A stretch of 64,000 nt of DNA from positions 60,826,056-60,890,055 of the forward strand of contig CM050449.1 in NCBI GenBank assembly GCA_027563935.2, given 5' to 3'. A program made the translations under genes and the position numbers. Below the pieces are notes generated by a model that was not told the origin of the DNA, did not search any database, and saw nothing but the letters and a program-made list of their open reading frames with translations. Shown piece by piece: positions 42,695 through 54,986 of the stretch. The DNA comes from Costus lasius (taxonomy: Eukaryota > Streptophyta > Magnoliopsida > Zingiberales > Costaceae). Every line of letters begins with the position of its first letter. Position 1 is the first letter of the stretch.

Positions 42695-44140
42695 ATGCGG
42701 TTCTATATGTGTTCATATGATTGCTTCATGTTACTACTTGTGATCCATGTTTGCGTGGGTAGATCTAATCATCATGCGAATATAACATGTTAAACATTAG
42801 ATGCTTGTTTTATTCATGGTGGCGCATGTATGATGTTGGCGCAATGTTGTATTTTTGTTTTATCAATCAAAACTTAACTTGCGCGGCTCACTTAGATCTA
42901 AGCGCCTGCTATAAGTCCTTAGACGGGTTAGTAGGGTTGAAGTCACAGTCGAGTCTAGATCCAACCAGTCTGATCAGACTATCTGACAGCCTAGATGGGT
43001 TGACCAGATAGCACCTGTGCGCAAGCACGAGGTGGCTATAGGTCGACTGCAGACAGGCGTGTAGCGATGTCTAGTTGAGACAACCAGTGAACGTGCATGA
43101 GTTAGGCCCGGGATCACACCCGCTTGCCAGAACTCATGAGGGTAGTTCAGCCCAACGCATGCATTGTTGACCATTAGGTCGACTCAAGTCGGTTAGGACT
43201 TGGTGTATGCAACGGCAGTGGATCTGACTAGACATGATGAGTGGATCCCTATTGTAAGGTTGTAGGGCACATAAGAAAAATAAAATTGATTCCAATGGGA
43301 TTTTGAAAATTTTATTTTGTTTATGGATCACATGTTGATTGGATGCCATGATGTTTGTTTATTTAATCTTATGTGGACAGCCTAATTTAATGTGTGCTGT
43401 GCTGGGGCCTGCGTGCCTGGTATTAAATTGTAAATTAATTTTTATTGTGATATGCGTATCACATTTTAATTAATTTATTGTGTAATTGACCTGCGTGTCA
43501 ATCATGTCTAGATAGATTAAATTGCATTTTAATCAGACATGAGCACAGAGCACACTTGGCAGAGGCTTGACCAGGTGGGAGGTCCAGGGTTCGACTCTGG
43601 GACAGGCGCATTTACCTGGTGGGCGCACCTGAGCTGCAGTGGGCGCTTGGGCCCTGGGTTGGGCCAGATGAGATGCAAAAGACCCATGAAGAGCTCAAGT
43701 GAAGACTTAAGTTAAATTAAGGTCTTACCTAGGGCTTATGGGCTTTTACCACATAAGATCAGCATGCTTTCTATTTATTGTTTATATAATTAGAATTGCA
43801 TGATTTAATCTTCTGCTATCGCCATAGGTTATGCATGATAGTTAAGAAGATAAAAGACTGTTAAAATCCAACGCTATAATATCAAGCACGTAAGCCTTCT
43901 GACGCAAAACCTCACTGTTCTGACTATCGTTGGGGCCGTGTTGTACCCACTCAGTGGGCACGCCCATCTATCTTCAGACGGTGTGTGATTACACCTGCGT
44001 GTTACAGAGAAGGGATTTATCGCTTCTCGTTGCTCAGCATAGCACGTGGTGGTCCAGGAAGTAGGTCAGGTCAGCTTGACCATGTAGGCCACGGGTTGGC
44101 GATTGGCAGGGACTGCCTACCAGAAATTAGTGCTTGTACT
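42695..44140 (+). other. A5 leader, part before the solo LTR
   Basis: Hexaloop hairpins at 43406-43417, 43447-43462 (loop ATGCGT) and 43485-43502 (loop CTGCGT). The tRNA-like block is shortened by about 17 bp (B box 43588-43598). H1 is at 43937-43962. About 110 bp are deleted near 44091, removing H2. The segment ends with GTACT (44136-44140), the target site of the solo LTR. Confidence 0.65.
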
Positions 44141-44225
44141 TGTAAGATCCAAGGATCTTAAGTCCTGGTAAGCATTATTTTTTTGATTTAAATAAAATTA
44201 TTGACTGTGGTATTTTTCTATGTAT

Positions 44226-44420
44226 TGGTTGTTAATAGTTAATTAACTAGAGATTTTTGGTTGATAAATTATAGTTAATTAACTAGAGATTTTGGTTGTT
44301 AATTTATTGTAAATTAATTAGAGATTAATGGTGGTTAATTTATTCGATTATTGGTTGTTAATTTATGATAAATTAATTAGAAATTTATTGGTTGTTAATT
44401 TGTAATTAATTAAATAGACC
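44226..44420 (+). repeat. AT-rich degenerate repeats in the solo LTR
   Basis: Five or so copies of about 40 bp built on TTGGTTGTTAATTTAT and AATTAATTAGAGA. AT-rich; no coding potential. Confidence 0.6.
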
Positions 44421-45670
44421 TTATTGGATGTTAAGTTAAATCCTTATTGGATTTTCGTTTAAGTGAATGGTTAAATTGTTAGTTAATGGTTAAATTAATT
44501 AGTTATTGGGTTTACACTTAAATTAGATGGATTTTGAGTTTAAAATTCGAATTAATTAGTTAGTGGGTTAAACCCTATTTGAATTAATTGGTTAGCGGGT
44601 TTAAAATTTAAAAACCGAAAATTCAAGTTGGTAATTTCGACTAGGGTAGGAGAATTGGCGTTTTTGGCTTGAAAGAAACCTTAGGGCGACGGCTTGAAGG
44701 CTTGGGTGATTCTTGGAGGCTTGGAGGCGAAATTCCTTTCTTCCTCTTCCTTTCTTCCCTTGGCCGGCGTCTTTGGTGTTGGTGGTGTTTCTCTTCCATT
44801 GTTGGCGATATTTGGTGGCGTCTTTCAAGGCCTTAGACGAGTTTGTAAGAGAGATTTTTCATCTTGGTGTTCACGGTTGAGGTGAGTGGATTTTCTCCTT
44901 CACCTAGTTCATGAATTTTGGATGTATTGTTTGTTTTAGAGAAGTTTGATGCCTAGAAACATGACATGAACCTTGATTGCAAGTTGTATACGTTTTCTTT
45001 GCTTTTCCCTAAAAATTCGAAACCCTAGGTTGCATGACAATTAGGGCTTTACATTTTTAAGGCTTCTAATCATCAATTAGACCTTGTTTAAGCATGTATG
45101 TAGCTTTAGTTTTTCAATTGCATGAAGTTTAGGGTTTGAATGAGAATTTCGACCCTTCTTCTCGAAATTACGCCCAAATGCATGGGTAAAAATTGGGGAA
45201 AACTTGATATTCATGAAATTAGGTATATGAGGACTCTACTGTATTTTTTTGGGAATTTTTAGAAATAAAAGTTTCTGTTGACTGAAGTTGACCTAGGGGT
45301 AATTCGGTAAATTTCCTAGTTAAAATTGGGGAAAACTTGAAATTACGAATCTAGGGATCATGAGGGACGTAATGAATATTTTTACGAAATTTTTGGATAA
45401 CTTTTCTTGTATGACTTAAACTTTGAACTGGGGGTATTTCTGTCTTTTGTTATCAGAACTAGTAGAAAACTATGAATATGTGATATTCTGCATTTATGTT
45501 AATTGTGAACGAAATTTAGTGAATTTTCTGTATTATTATGTATTTTTAATTGAATGGTGTATGCAGAAAGAAATGACACGAAATATTGATTGATAACTTT
45601 GGGTGATAACTTAGCAAGGTTAGACTGAACTAATCAGCATGAAACCTAAGGACTACACTACTATGTGAAT

Positions 45671-45832
45671 TATGCGATTTTTGGAATATTATGTGTTTAA
45701 TGTGATTTTTGAATATTATGTGTTTAATGTGATTTTTGAATATTATGTGATTATGTGATTTTTTGAATATTATGTGGTTATGTGATTTTCGAATATTATG
45801 TGGTTATGTGAACTCAAATATTATGTGTTGTG
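45671..45832 (+). repeat. Tandem repeat, unit about 27-29 bp
   Basis: Roughly five to six copies of TGTGATTTTTGAATATTATG with small changes, ending in a degenerate copy. Confidence 0.75.
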
Positions 45833-45940
45833 GTCATGGAATGGATAGGACTAAGGCTAAGTGTAACTGTGTACTCAAGGGGATAGTCTATATGTGATAT
45901 GTTAAGGGTTTGAATTTCAGCCCTGTATTGTGATATGTGA

Positions 45941-46108
45941 GGGGGTTGTTGTTCAGCCTGCCTGATGTGATTATTGTGATAAGGGGGTTGTTGTTCAACC
46001 TGCCTGATGTGATTATTGTGATAAGGGGGTTGTTATTCAGCCTGCCTGATGTGATTATTGTGATGAGGGGGTTGTTGTTCAGCCTGCCTGTTGTGATTAT
46101 TGTGATGA
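45941..46108 (+). repeat. Tandem repeat, four 42-bp units
   Basis: Units start GGGGGTTGTTGTTCAGCC at 45941, 45983, 46025 and 46067. Because 42 is a multiple of three, both strands show long open frames here; the apparent 144-residue minus-strand protein is an artefact of this. Confidence 0.9.
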
Positions 46109-46211
46109 CTATCCTAGAGTCTAGTTGACACTTAGGAGTCCACCGTTGTGAAATAAGATATAAGATGTGTCTGTTGTCCAGTAGGAACCTTTTGGGAGAA
46201 CGGGTTTTGAC

Positions 46212-46412
46212 GCAAAGTGCCATGTCTTGGTCGGACAGGGGCCACCTCTTGATGTCATCACTCTTTTTGTGATATGGGGTGTCGTAGAGCAAAGTGCCAC
46301 GTCGTGACCCGGCGGGGGCCACCTCTTGAATCTACACACAATCCATCGATGTGTTATGGGGTGTTTTAGAGCAAAGTGCCACGTCGTGACCTGGCCGGGG
46401 CCACCTCTTGAT
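46212..46412 (+). repeat. Three dispersed copies of a 40-bp motif
   Basis: GCAAAGTGCCACGTCGTGAC ... GGGGCCACCTCTTGA occurs at 46212, 46289 and 46371 with 77-82 bp spacing. GC-rich compared with its surroundings. Confidence 0.8.
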
Positions 46413-46534
46413 TCTACTCACTGTCCATGTTTATATGTTGCATGAAATTTTGCAGTCTCCCAGTGCTTAGGCCAAAGCCGGGTTAGACCATAATGGTCAC
46501 TACTGAATATGCTGGACAACTAGGTTAATTAATT

Positions 46535-46670
46535 GTTGGTGTGTACATCTGAGTTGGTTTAGAGTATAACTCTAGAACCTGAGTTTGTTATATGTTGGTG
46601 TGTACATCTGAGTTGGTTTAGAGTATAACTCTAGAACCTGAGTTTGTTATATGTTGGTGTGTACATCTGA
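46535..46670 (+). repeat. Tandem repeat, 59-bp unit
   Basis: Two full copies and one partial, starting GTTGGTGTGTACATCTGA at 46535, 46594 and 46653. The copies are nearly identical. Confidence 0.9.
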
Positions 46671-47150
46671 CTGTGTATATGACTTCTGTTTTCTTTATGT
46701 TGTTATATGTTGACATAATGTTCCTGTTAAAGATTTTTAAAATAATCTGTCTATATTTTTGAGTGTATGTTATGGATGGTCGATTTAGACTATCCACTCA
46801 CTGGGCTGTGTAGCTCACCCCTCACTATTTTCAGGCATAGAGCAGGGGCGCATTTCTTGAGTTAGCATTGGCATGGATATCGCTAGTTTGCTGTTTAAGA
46901 ACTTTTGTGCTTAATTATTTGGGGCCGGTTGTGGCCGAACTATATGAATGATATGAGCTATGTGAACCATGTGAACTATGTGAACTTGTGATGTCAGATT
47001 GTGGCTGTTAAATGAGTTTGATTTTTGTGTCACCGCGGGCTTCAGCCTGGTTTCGGTGTTTGGTATGAGTTTATAAAAATTGATTTTGTGATTTGTTTTG
47101 AAATTCGGTTTGTGGTGTATTCTTTGTAATCGGTTTTGATATACCTGTAA

Positions 47151-47287
47151 CTTGCATATGTCTAGTACAAGTATTGCCTGGTGGCAGGTACCTTTATGGA
47201 TTTTATGGATTTGATACGGATTTGATATAACTGTTGCCTTGCATATGTCTAGTGCAAGGAATGCGTGGTGGCAGGTACCTTTATGAA
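47151..47287 (+). repeat. Direct repeat pair of about 50 bp
   Basis: CTTGCATATGTCTAGT ... GGTGGCAGGTACCTTTATG at 47151 and 47238. Confidence 0.8.
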
Positions 47288-47451
47288 ATTGTGTTTTTGT
47301 GGAGATTTATATGTATGGATTTTTGAAAATTTTCAGATCGGGTTTCCTGAACGGGGTTTTACCTAGCATATGTATCGATCTTGTATGATAACATCCTGTT
47401 TCTTTCATGATTTGTGTTGCTTGTTTGGGGTTAAGATAACGGGATGTAACA

Positions 47452-47677
47452 GTACTCTCTGTGCATCTTATCTCGCCTGAGCGGGACGCGGAGACCAAGT
47501 ATGAAATCTGGATCCCATCTCACTAAAAGAGCGCTACTCTTTCGGACTGTTTAATGGATTTTTCAGTCAGATAAAATAGTGAGAAAAGAATCTTTCTTAA
47601 GTCCTGGATTGATTCTAAACATTGATACTGACCTTGCTGTTCTTGCATTGTTGTAGATTACTGCAGCAACGAACACC
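47452..47677 (+). other. A5 leader, part after the solo LTR
   Basis: H3 hairpin 47457-47493 begins immediately after the duplicated GTACT. CTGAC branch-like motif, T-rich tract and TTGTTGTAG follow, with the acceptor AG at 47655-47656. The next 21 nt (ATT ACT GCA GCA ...) lead in frame to ACG (47678), where other copies have ATG. Confidence 0.65.
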
Positions 47678-50600
47678 ACGAATTTCAATGTGCGATCCCT
47701 ACTGGAAAGGGAGAAGTTTGCTGGGCCAAACTTCTCGGACTGGTACGGACACCTTAAGATTGTTCTTAAGGCAGAGAGGAAACTGTATGTCCTCGAGACG
47801 GCTATACCGCCTCAACCCGCTGCGAACGCCGCAAGGGCGGTTCGGGAAGCCTATGAAAAGCATGTCAATGATAGCATTGATGTCGCTTGCCTGATGCTTG
47901 CGTCTATGATGCCAGAGCTGCAACGTCAGCATGAGGATCTATCTGCTATACAGATTATAGCAAACCTCAAGATGCTGTATGCTGCACAGGCTAGGACTGA
48001 ACGCTACAATTTGACCAAGCTTTTCTTTCAGAGCAAACTGGCTGAAGGGAGTCCAGTGGGAGCTCACGTACTCAAGATGATTGGGTACAAGGAGGCTCTA
48101 GAGAAACTGGGACATACCGTCAATCAGGAGCTTGCTGTAGACATCATATTGCAGTCTCTCCCAACCTCTTTCGATCCGTTCATCATTAACTTTAATATGA
48201 ACAAGATCGACTGTACGCCGGCAGAGTTACTGAACATGCTCTTGACTACAGAGCTGACTCTTAAGGGAAAGCCTTCAACCTCTGTCTTAATGGTTCCTTC
48301 TAGGAACAAGAAGAAGGGGAAGAAGGGCAAAGCCCCTGTCAAGAGCTACAACAAGCCTCTGAAACAAAAGGTTAAGCGGTCGAAGGAATACAGATATTTC
48401 CATTGTGGCCAGCTGGGTCACTAGAAAAAGGACTGTAAAGCGCTCCAAGGAGACAAGAAGGGAAGCAGCGCTTCTGGCTCAGGTATATTTGTGACTGAAG
48501 TCATGATATCTTCTTCTTCTGTTTCATGGGTGTTGGACACTGCATGTGGAGTTCACATTTGTTCAAATGTACAGGAACTCAAGAAAAGAAGACAGGTGGG
48601 ACAGCATGAGGTGGACCTACGAGTTGGAAACGGAGCACGGGTTGCTGCTGTTGCTGTAGGAGAATATCACATCTCATTACCATCTGGACTTGTATTAGAA
48701 TTGAACAATTGTTATTTTGTACCTAGCATAACGAAAAATATTATCTCTATTCCTGCTCTTGTCAGGAAAGGGTTTTCCTTTGAATGCAATATTTCAAAGT
48801 GTGTTATTTCTAATGATAATATTGTTTATGCTACTGGATCAATTAACAATGGGTTATTCATGTTGGACATGGAATGTTCTATACAAAATATTGATAATAA
48901 GAAAGCCAAGTATGCTGATGACAGCACCTTGCTATGGCATAGTCGTTTAGGCCATATTAACAAGAAACGCATTAAGCGGTTGCATGATCATGGACTGCTG
49001 GGATCATTCTCCTATGAGGAGATTGATACATGCAAAGCTTGTTTAATGGGTAAAATGACGAAGGCTCCTTTTCCTAACAAAGGTCAAAGGGCTTCGAGTT
49101 TACTTGACCTTATACACAGTGATGTGTGTGGGCCATTTAGTAAACATGCCAGAGGTGGCTATTCATACTTCATTACCTTTACTGATGATTTCAGTAGATA
49201 TGGGTATGTCTATCTAATGAGACATAAAAGTGAATCTTTTGACAAGTTCAAAGAGTTCAAAAAAGAAGTACAGAATCAGCTAGGCCGAAATATCAAGGCA
49301 CTTCGCTCAGATCGAGGTGGAGAATACCTAAGTCGTGAGTTTACTGACTATCTGAAGGAGTGTGGGATTATCTCACAGCTCACTCCGCCAGGAACACCGC
49401 AATGGAATGGTGTGTCTGAGAGGAGGAACAAAACCTTATTGGATATGGTTCGTTCTATGATGAGTCTGGCTACTCTACCTTACTCCTTTTGGGGATTTGC
49501 ACTGGAAACAGCTGCAAAGGTACTAAACCGAGTGCCATCCAAGGCAGTTTCAAAGACTCCATATGAGTTATGGTATGGGAAACAGCCGAGCTTGACATTT
49601 ATTAAGATCTGGGGTTGCGAGGCTTATGTCAAAAAGCTCGCCTCTGGGAAACTAGAGAGCAGATCTGAGAAATGTATCTTTGTCGGTTACCCTAAGGAAA
49701 CTAAGGGTTATTATTTCTACGATCCCAAAGAGAACAAAGTATTTGTTGCTCGGACGGCCATTTTTTTTTTTTGAGAAGGAATTTCTTCTGCAAGAGGCCA
49801 GTGGGAGAGAAATAAAGCTGGATGAGAATCCAGAGGAAGGACAAAGTAGTCAAGCACAGTTGGATGAGCATGAGCCAGTAGAACAGGTTATTGAACAACC
49901 TGAGGCTCAGATATCACGGGAACCGTGAATATCGGGAAGGATCCGTCGACAGCCTGAGCGCTATGACGGAGTCTACATCATTGATCATGATGAACCCCTC
50001 ACTTATGCGGATGCGGTCAGTGGACCGGAATCAGCGAGATGGCTTGAAGCTATGCGAGCCGAGATGGACTCCATGTCAGATAACCAAGTCTGGGATTTGG
50101 TTGATCCGCCTCCGGGAGTAATCCCTATAGGCTGTAAATGGATCTTCAAGAAGAAGATTGACATGGATGGTAACGTGGTTACCTATAAAGGCAGGCTAGT
50201 TGCGAAAGGTTTCAAACAAATCTATGGGATAGATTACGATGAAACTTTCTCTCCTGTAGCCATGTTCAAGTCTATTCGGATCATTCTCGCAATAGCAGCA
50301 TATTACGATTATGAGATCTGGCAGATGGATGTGAAGACCGCTTTCCTTAATGGAAATCTGGATGAGGATGTGTATATGACACAACCTGAAGGTTTCACTA
50401 ATCCATCAGATCGTCATAAAATATGCAAGTTAAAGAAGTCCATTTATGGACTTAAACAACCATCTAGAAGCTGGAATATTCGTTTTGATGAATCAATCTG
50501 TGAATTTGGTTTCATCAAGAATGAAGATGACCCGTGTGTATATAAGAGGTTTAGTGGGAGCGTGATTACTTTCCTAGTCCTCTACGTCGATGATATCTTA

Positions 50601-51469
50601 ATCATTGGAAACGATATTCCTGAACTACATGCGGTTAAGGCATGGTTAAGAAAATGTTTCCAGATGAAAGATCTAGGAGAAGCAGCCTATGTATTAGGTG
50701 TGATGATCTACAGAGATAGATCTAAGAGGCTTCTCGGGCTGTGCCAGAGTACTTACATCGATAATGTCCTGGAGAGATATCATTTAGAGAATTCTAAAAG
50801 AGGATATCTTCCAGTCAGACATGGTCTGAATCTTTCAAAGAGTCAGTGTCCACAAACACAGACTGAGAAAGATGAAATGGACAAAACGCCTTATGCTTCG
50901 GCTATTGGTTCCATTATGTATGCGATGTTGTGTACTCGCCCAGACGTCGCTTACGGGTTAAGCGTGACCAGTCGATTCCAAAGTAATCCAGGTCAGGCAC
51001 ACTGGGTTGCAGTCAAGAACATTTTAAAATATCTGCGGAGGACCAAAGATATGTTCTTGGTGTATGGTGGTCAGGAAGAACTCAGTATTGAAGGATATAC
51101 TGACGCTTCGTTCCAATCTGACCAGGATGATTTCCGATCGCAATCAGGCTATGTTTTTAGCTTGAATGGAGGTGCGGTGGTGTGGAAAAGTTTCAAACAG
51201 TCTATTGTTGCTGATTCTACAACAGAAGCCGAGTATGTTGCAGCCTTAGAAGCATCTAAGGAGGTAGTGTGGATTCGTAAGTTCGTTCAGGAACTTGGTG
51301 TTGTTCCTTCGAGGGCAAATCCTTTGGTTATCTTCTGTGATAACACTAGAGCAATCGCACAAGCAAAGGAACCACGGTCGCACCAGAAGTCCAAGCACAT
51401 ACAGAGACGGTTTCACTTGATCCGGGAGATCATTGATCGTGGCGAGATCAAAGTCTGCAAGGTTCATAC
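47678..51469 (+). pseudogene. A5 gag-pol, broken
   Basis: Same domain order as A3. Damage: ACG at the usual gag start; the first zinc-knuckle Cys is Tyr (YFHCGQLGH), and the next Trp codon is TAG (48422-48424). A run of 12 T at 49761-49772 replaces 8 bases and shifts the frame by +1 before RT. A TGA lies at 49926-49928 (CGA in others). From 50052 RT is open with YVDD intact. A6 interrupts RNase H at 51469 after KVCKVHT, and the last 33 codons are at 60579-60680. The substitutions are mostly C-to-T or G-to-A. Confidence 0.9.
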
Positions 51470-53159
51470 TGTTGGGGTATGCCCTTAAGGCTAATGTTTG
51501 TGGCCTTGGGATTGTAACAGTATCATGTATAAACTATTATGTTTATAAAGGCAATGGTTGTTATTCACGTTGTTACGTTATCTGCTGCAATAATTGTACT
51601 TCTGAATAATGTCTCAATGGTGTTCAGCTAGGCTGACATGCTGTAATGTCCTTAGTAGAGATATCTTGGTGAACATGAGACAGCCTTGATATGATTGAGA
51701 CTAATTTGTGTTCTAATCTTATAGGATGCTTCGAGCATGGAATAAGATGTAGACTCATGGGTACATTGGATGTACTGGACAGACCCTACTAGGATATTCA
51801 ATTGCTTGTCACAATGTGAATAATCCTTGATTGCAACAAGTGGCACATTTCCTCTGACTTGAGATCACTTGTGTTTCTAAATGATGATTGTCATTGTTTT
51901 GAGGTAGTTCAATATCATTTGAAACATAATGGTTATAGACTATCTTGGATGGTGAGCTTGAGTCATGTTAGGGCACTAGTAATAGATATAGGATTGCCGT
52001 CTCCTTGATTGGAGTGTGATGTTCTAAAGGGGCCCCCCTGGATGAGATGATTGAGAAAGTGTATGGCCATACCCAGGTGACTATGATCATCTGATCTAAT
52101 CATGCTCATCATATTGGAGCTACAAGCTTGACACGCTTGTCCAATAAGAACATCCAGTGGCAAAGGAAACTTGCATGCCTCGTGAAGTGGATTCACACTT
52201 GTGCTGTGGTTTGGGTGTAGTCTTGGAAGACTCTTTTCTTTATATCGGGAGACAGTGATGAGTTGCTAGATACCCCTCACTGATCGTGATAACATGAGTT
52301 ATCGTTACCGACATTTAAAGGAAACCCTCAGGGTCGCACAATTTGATGATATGGCTTACTTAAGTCAGATCGTATGGACTGAATTGTCTGGATTCAGTTT
52401 AAAGGGATTTAATCTCTGATTGTAAGTGAGATCTGGTCTGATCATGTTTGATTGATTAGGGTTTGAGATCGGTAAGCTTCGATCGAGAGAATGGATGCTA
52501 GATCAGTGAGATCAGTAGCATCAAGAGATCAACGGTTAGATCAAGAACCTTAGGGTTTAATGTGGTCTAGACCATATCGCTTGGGTTAATTGGTCTTTGG
52601 ACCAAACCAAATTGAACCAGCTCATTGAGTGAGCGCATGGTTCAAGGGAAGATGAGTTTGCGCATGGGGGTGAACCCATGGTCGCATGAACGTTTGGGGT
52701 TTACTAATTTTAGAAGCCATGACTTCTAAACGTGGGAACGCCTCACGTTCACGCCTAAGACGCTCTACTCTCTCGCCTCTCCTCTCTCTCGTCGCCAACA
52801 AGCTCTCTCTCGTGTGTGGTTAAGAGGTTGACAAAAAAGGAGAAGGAAGAAATCACCAAGCAAAGGATTCTCTTCCCTTCCATTCGACAAGGACTCCTTA
52901 GAACCTTGCTAGCACAAGGAGCACTAAGGGAGTAGGCGATCACATCTTGTGTGCGTCTTCTCTGGAGGAGAGCGACTTCACTCTCTGCTTCCAAGTCGCC
53001 ATCCATACAATGGCATCAGTATGATTTCTTCTCTGATCTTTGAAATCGATTTATGTTGATCATATTACATGCATAGATCCTAGAAACCCCTTCCGCTGCA
53101 TCAAAACCTTCATATGCGCCTATTAGGGTTTCGCCCTCCCCTTGTTTAGGGGACTTTCA
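51470..53159 (+). repeat. A6 5' LTR (1690 bp)
   Basis: TG...CA. Carries CTAATTTTAG with TTAGAAG/CTTCTAA beside it (52702-52730), the CCTTG/CAAGG hairpin with loop CTAGCA (52904-52919) and no ATG between the CATGACTTC stretch and the ATG at 53010. Confidence 0.93.
53010..53024 (+). promoter_or_regulatory. Putative split gag start codon and splice donor (A6)
   Basis: ATG-GCA-TCA then GTATGA (the 3' LTR has TCG). Joined to acceptor 54964-54965 it gives M-A-S-I-P-A-A-T-N-T and then gag. Unspliced, it reads four codons and TGA. Predicted intron 53019-54965, 1947 bp, the same length as in A2. Confidence 0.6.
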
Positions 53160-53161
53160 AT

Positions 53162-53173
53162 TGGTATCAGAGC
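53162..53173 (+). other. Primer binding site (tRNA-iMet), A6
   Basis: TGGTATCAGAGC, perfect, two bases after the LTR. Confidence 0.92.
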
Positions 53174-54965
53174 CGGTTTTTGCATATTTTTATGATTGCT
53201 TAAAGGCTTTGTGATCCTTGTTTGTCAATGAATGCTTAGATCTATAACATGCGAAAATTACATGTTAAGTTGTTGCATATGCGAAAACTTGATTCTTGTT
53301 TACTTGGCGCATGTTTGTGGGCGCATAGTTGTTTTTGTCAAACACTTCATGACTTGCGCGACCTTCATTAGATCTAAGAGCGCCTACTATAAACCCTTAG
53401 ACGGGTTGATAGGGTTGAAGTCACAGTCTAGGTAAGATCCAACCAGTCTGATCAGACCATCTGACAGCCTAGATGGGTCGACCAGATGGCACCTGTGCGC
53501 AAGCACGAGGTGGCTATAGGTCGACTGCAGACAGGTGTGTAGCGAGGTCTGGTTGAGACAACCAGTGAACACGCATGAGTTAGGCCCGGGGTCACACCCG
53601 CTTGCCAAAACTCATGAAGGTGGTTCAGCCCTTTCCGCATGCATGGTTGAACATTGGGTCAACTCAAGTCAGTTAGGACTTGGTGCATGCAAGGGCAATG
53701 GATCTGACTAGATATGATGAGTGGATCCCTATTAATGGACCGTTGTAAGGTAGTAGGGCACATAAGAAAAATAAAATGGATTTCAATGGGGTTTTGAAAA
53801 AAATTTTATTTTATCTATGGATCACATGTTGATTGATGCCATCTGCTTGTTTATTTCATCTTATGTGGGACGCCTAATTAATGTGTGCTGTGCTGGGGCC
53901 TGCGTGCCTGTCTTAAAGATGTAAATTAATTATTGTGATCTGCGCATCACATGTTATTTAATTTATTAAATGTAATTGACCTGCGAGTCAATCTTGTCTA
54001 GATAGATTAAATTGTATTTTAATCAGACAAGAGCATAGTGCACACTTGGCAGAGGCGCATGCAGCTTGAGGCTTGACCAGGTGGGAGGTCTAGGGTTCGA
54101 CCCTAGGACAGGCGCATTTTTCCTGGTGGGCGCACCTGAGCTGCAGATGGCGCTTAGGCCCTGGGTTGGGCCAGTTGAGAAGCAAAAGCCCCATGGAGAA
54201 AAGCAAGTGAAGACTTAAGTTAGGTTAAGGTCTTACTTAGGCTTAATGGGCTTTTACCACATAAGATCAGCATGCTTTCTATTTATTGTTTATATAATTA
54301 GAATTGCATGATTTATTTATCTTCTGCTATCACCATAGGAATTGCATGATAGTTGAGAAGATAAAAGACCGTTAAAATCCAACGTTAAATATCAAGCACG
54401 TAAAGCCTTCTGACGCGAAACCTCACTGTTCTGACTATCGTTGGGGTCGTGTTGTACCCACTCAGTGGGCACGCCCATCTATCTTCAGACGGTGTGGGAT
54501 TACACCTGCGTGTTACAGAGAAGGGATTTATCGCTTCTCGTTGCTCAGCATAGCACGTGGTGGTCCAGGGAGTAGGTCAGGTCCGCTTGACCATGTAGGC
54601 TACATATGGGGCATATGTTAGCTATATGGAGGCAGCCATCTGTGGGATCAGAGACTGTGTTGTACCAACTCAGTTGGCACAGTCTGCTGGATTGCCCAGA
54701 TGAAGGGGAATCGCACGGGTTGGCGATTGGCAGGGACTGCCTACCAGAAATTAGTGCTTGTACTCTCTGTGCATCTTATCTCGCCTGAGCGGGACGCGGA
54801 GACCAAGTATGAAATCTGGATCCCATCTCACTAAAAGAGTGTTACTCTTTCGGACTGTTTTCTTGGATTTTTCAGTCAGATAAAATAGTGAGAAAAGAAT
54901 CTTTCTTAAGTCCTGGATTGATTCTGAACATTGATACTGACCTTGCTGTTCTTGCATTGTTGTAG
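53174..54965 (+). other. A6 structured leader / putative intron body
   Basis: Hexaloop hairpins at 53897-53908, 53935-53950 (loop CTGCGC) and 53975-53992 (loop CTGCGA). tRNA-like block at 54047-54104. H1 54448-54473, H2 54652-54685 and H3 54765-54801, all with perfect or wobble pairing. Acceptor TTGTAG at 54960-54965. Confidence 0.62.
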
Positions 54966-54986
54966 ATTCCTGCAGCAACGAACACC

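Larger units (their letters stand above)
44141..47451 (+). mobile_element. Solo LTR of a gypsy-type element (3311 bp)
   Basis: Begins TGTAAGATCC and ends GGGATGTAACA, flanked by TSD GTACT (44136-44140, 47452-47456). TGTAAGA... ends and large size recall Tekay/Del LTRs (memory only). AAGATCC/GGATCTT forms a small palindrome at the left edge. There is no gag-pol inside, only several tandem repeat blocks; hence a solo LTR left by recombination, or a large non-autonomous element. A5 leader sequence continues on both sides. Confidence 0.85.

Noticed and set aside
45941..46108. CRISPR-like array
   Set aside because: Units are head-to-tail with no unique spacers, in a plant LTR.
45888..46322. 144-residue minus-strand ORF with an ITTGRLNNNPL-like repeat
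   Set aside because: It is produced by the 42-bp tandem repeat (14 codons) in the solo LTR; no start context, domain or relative.
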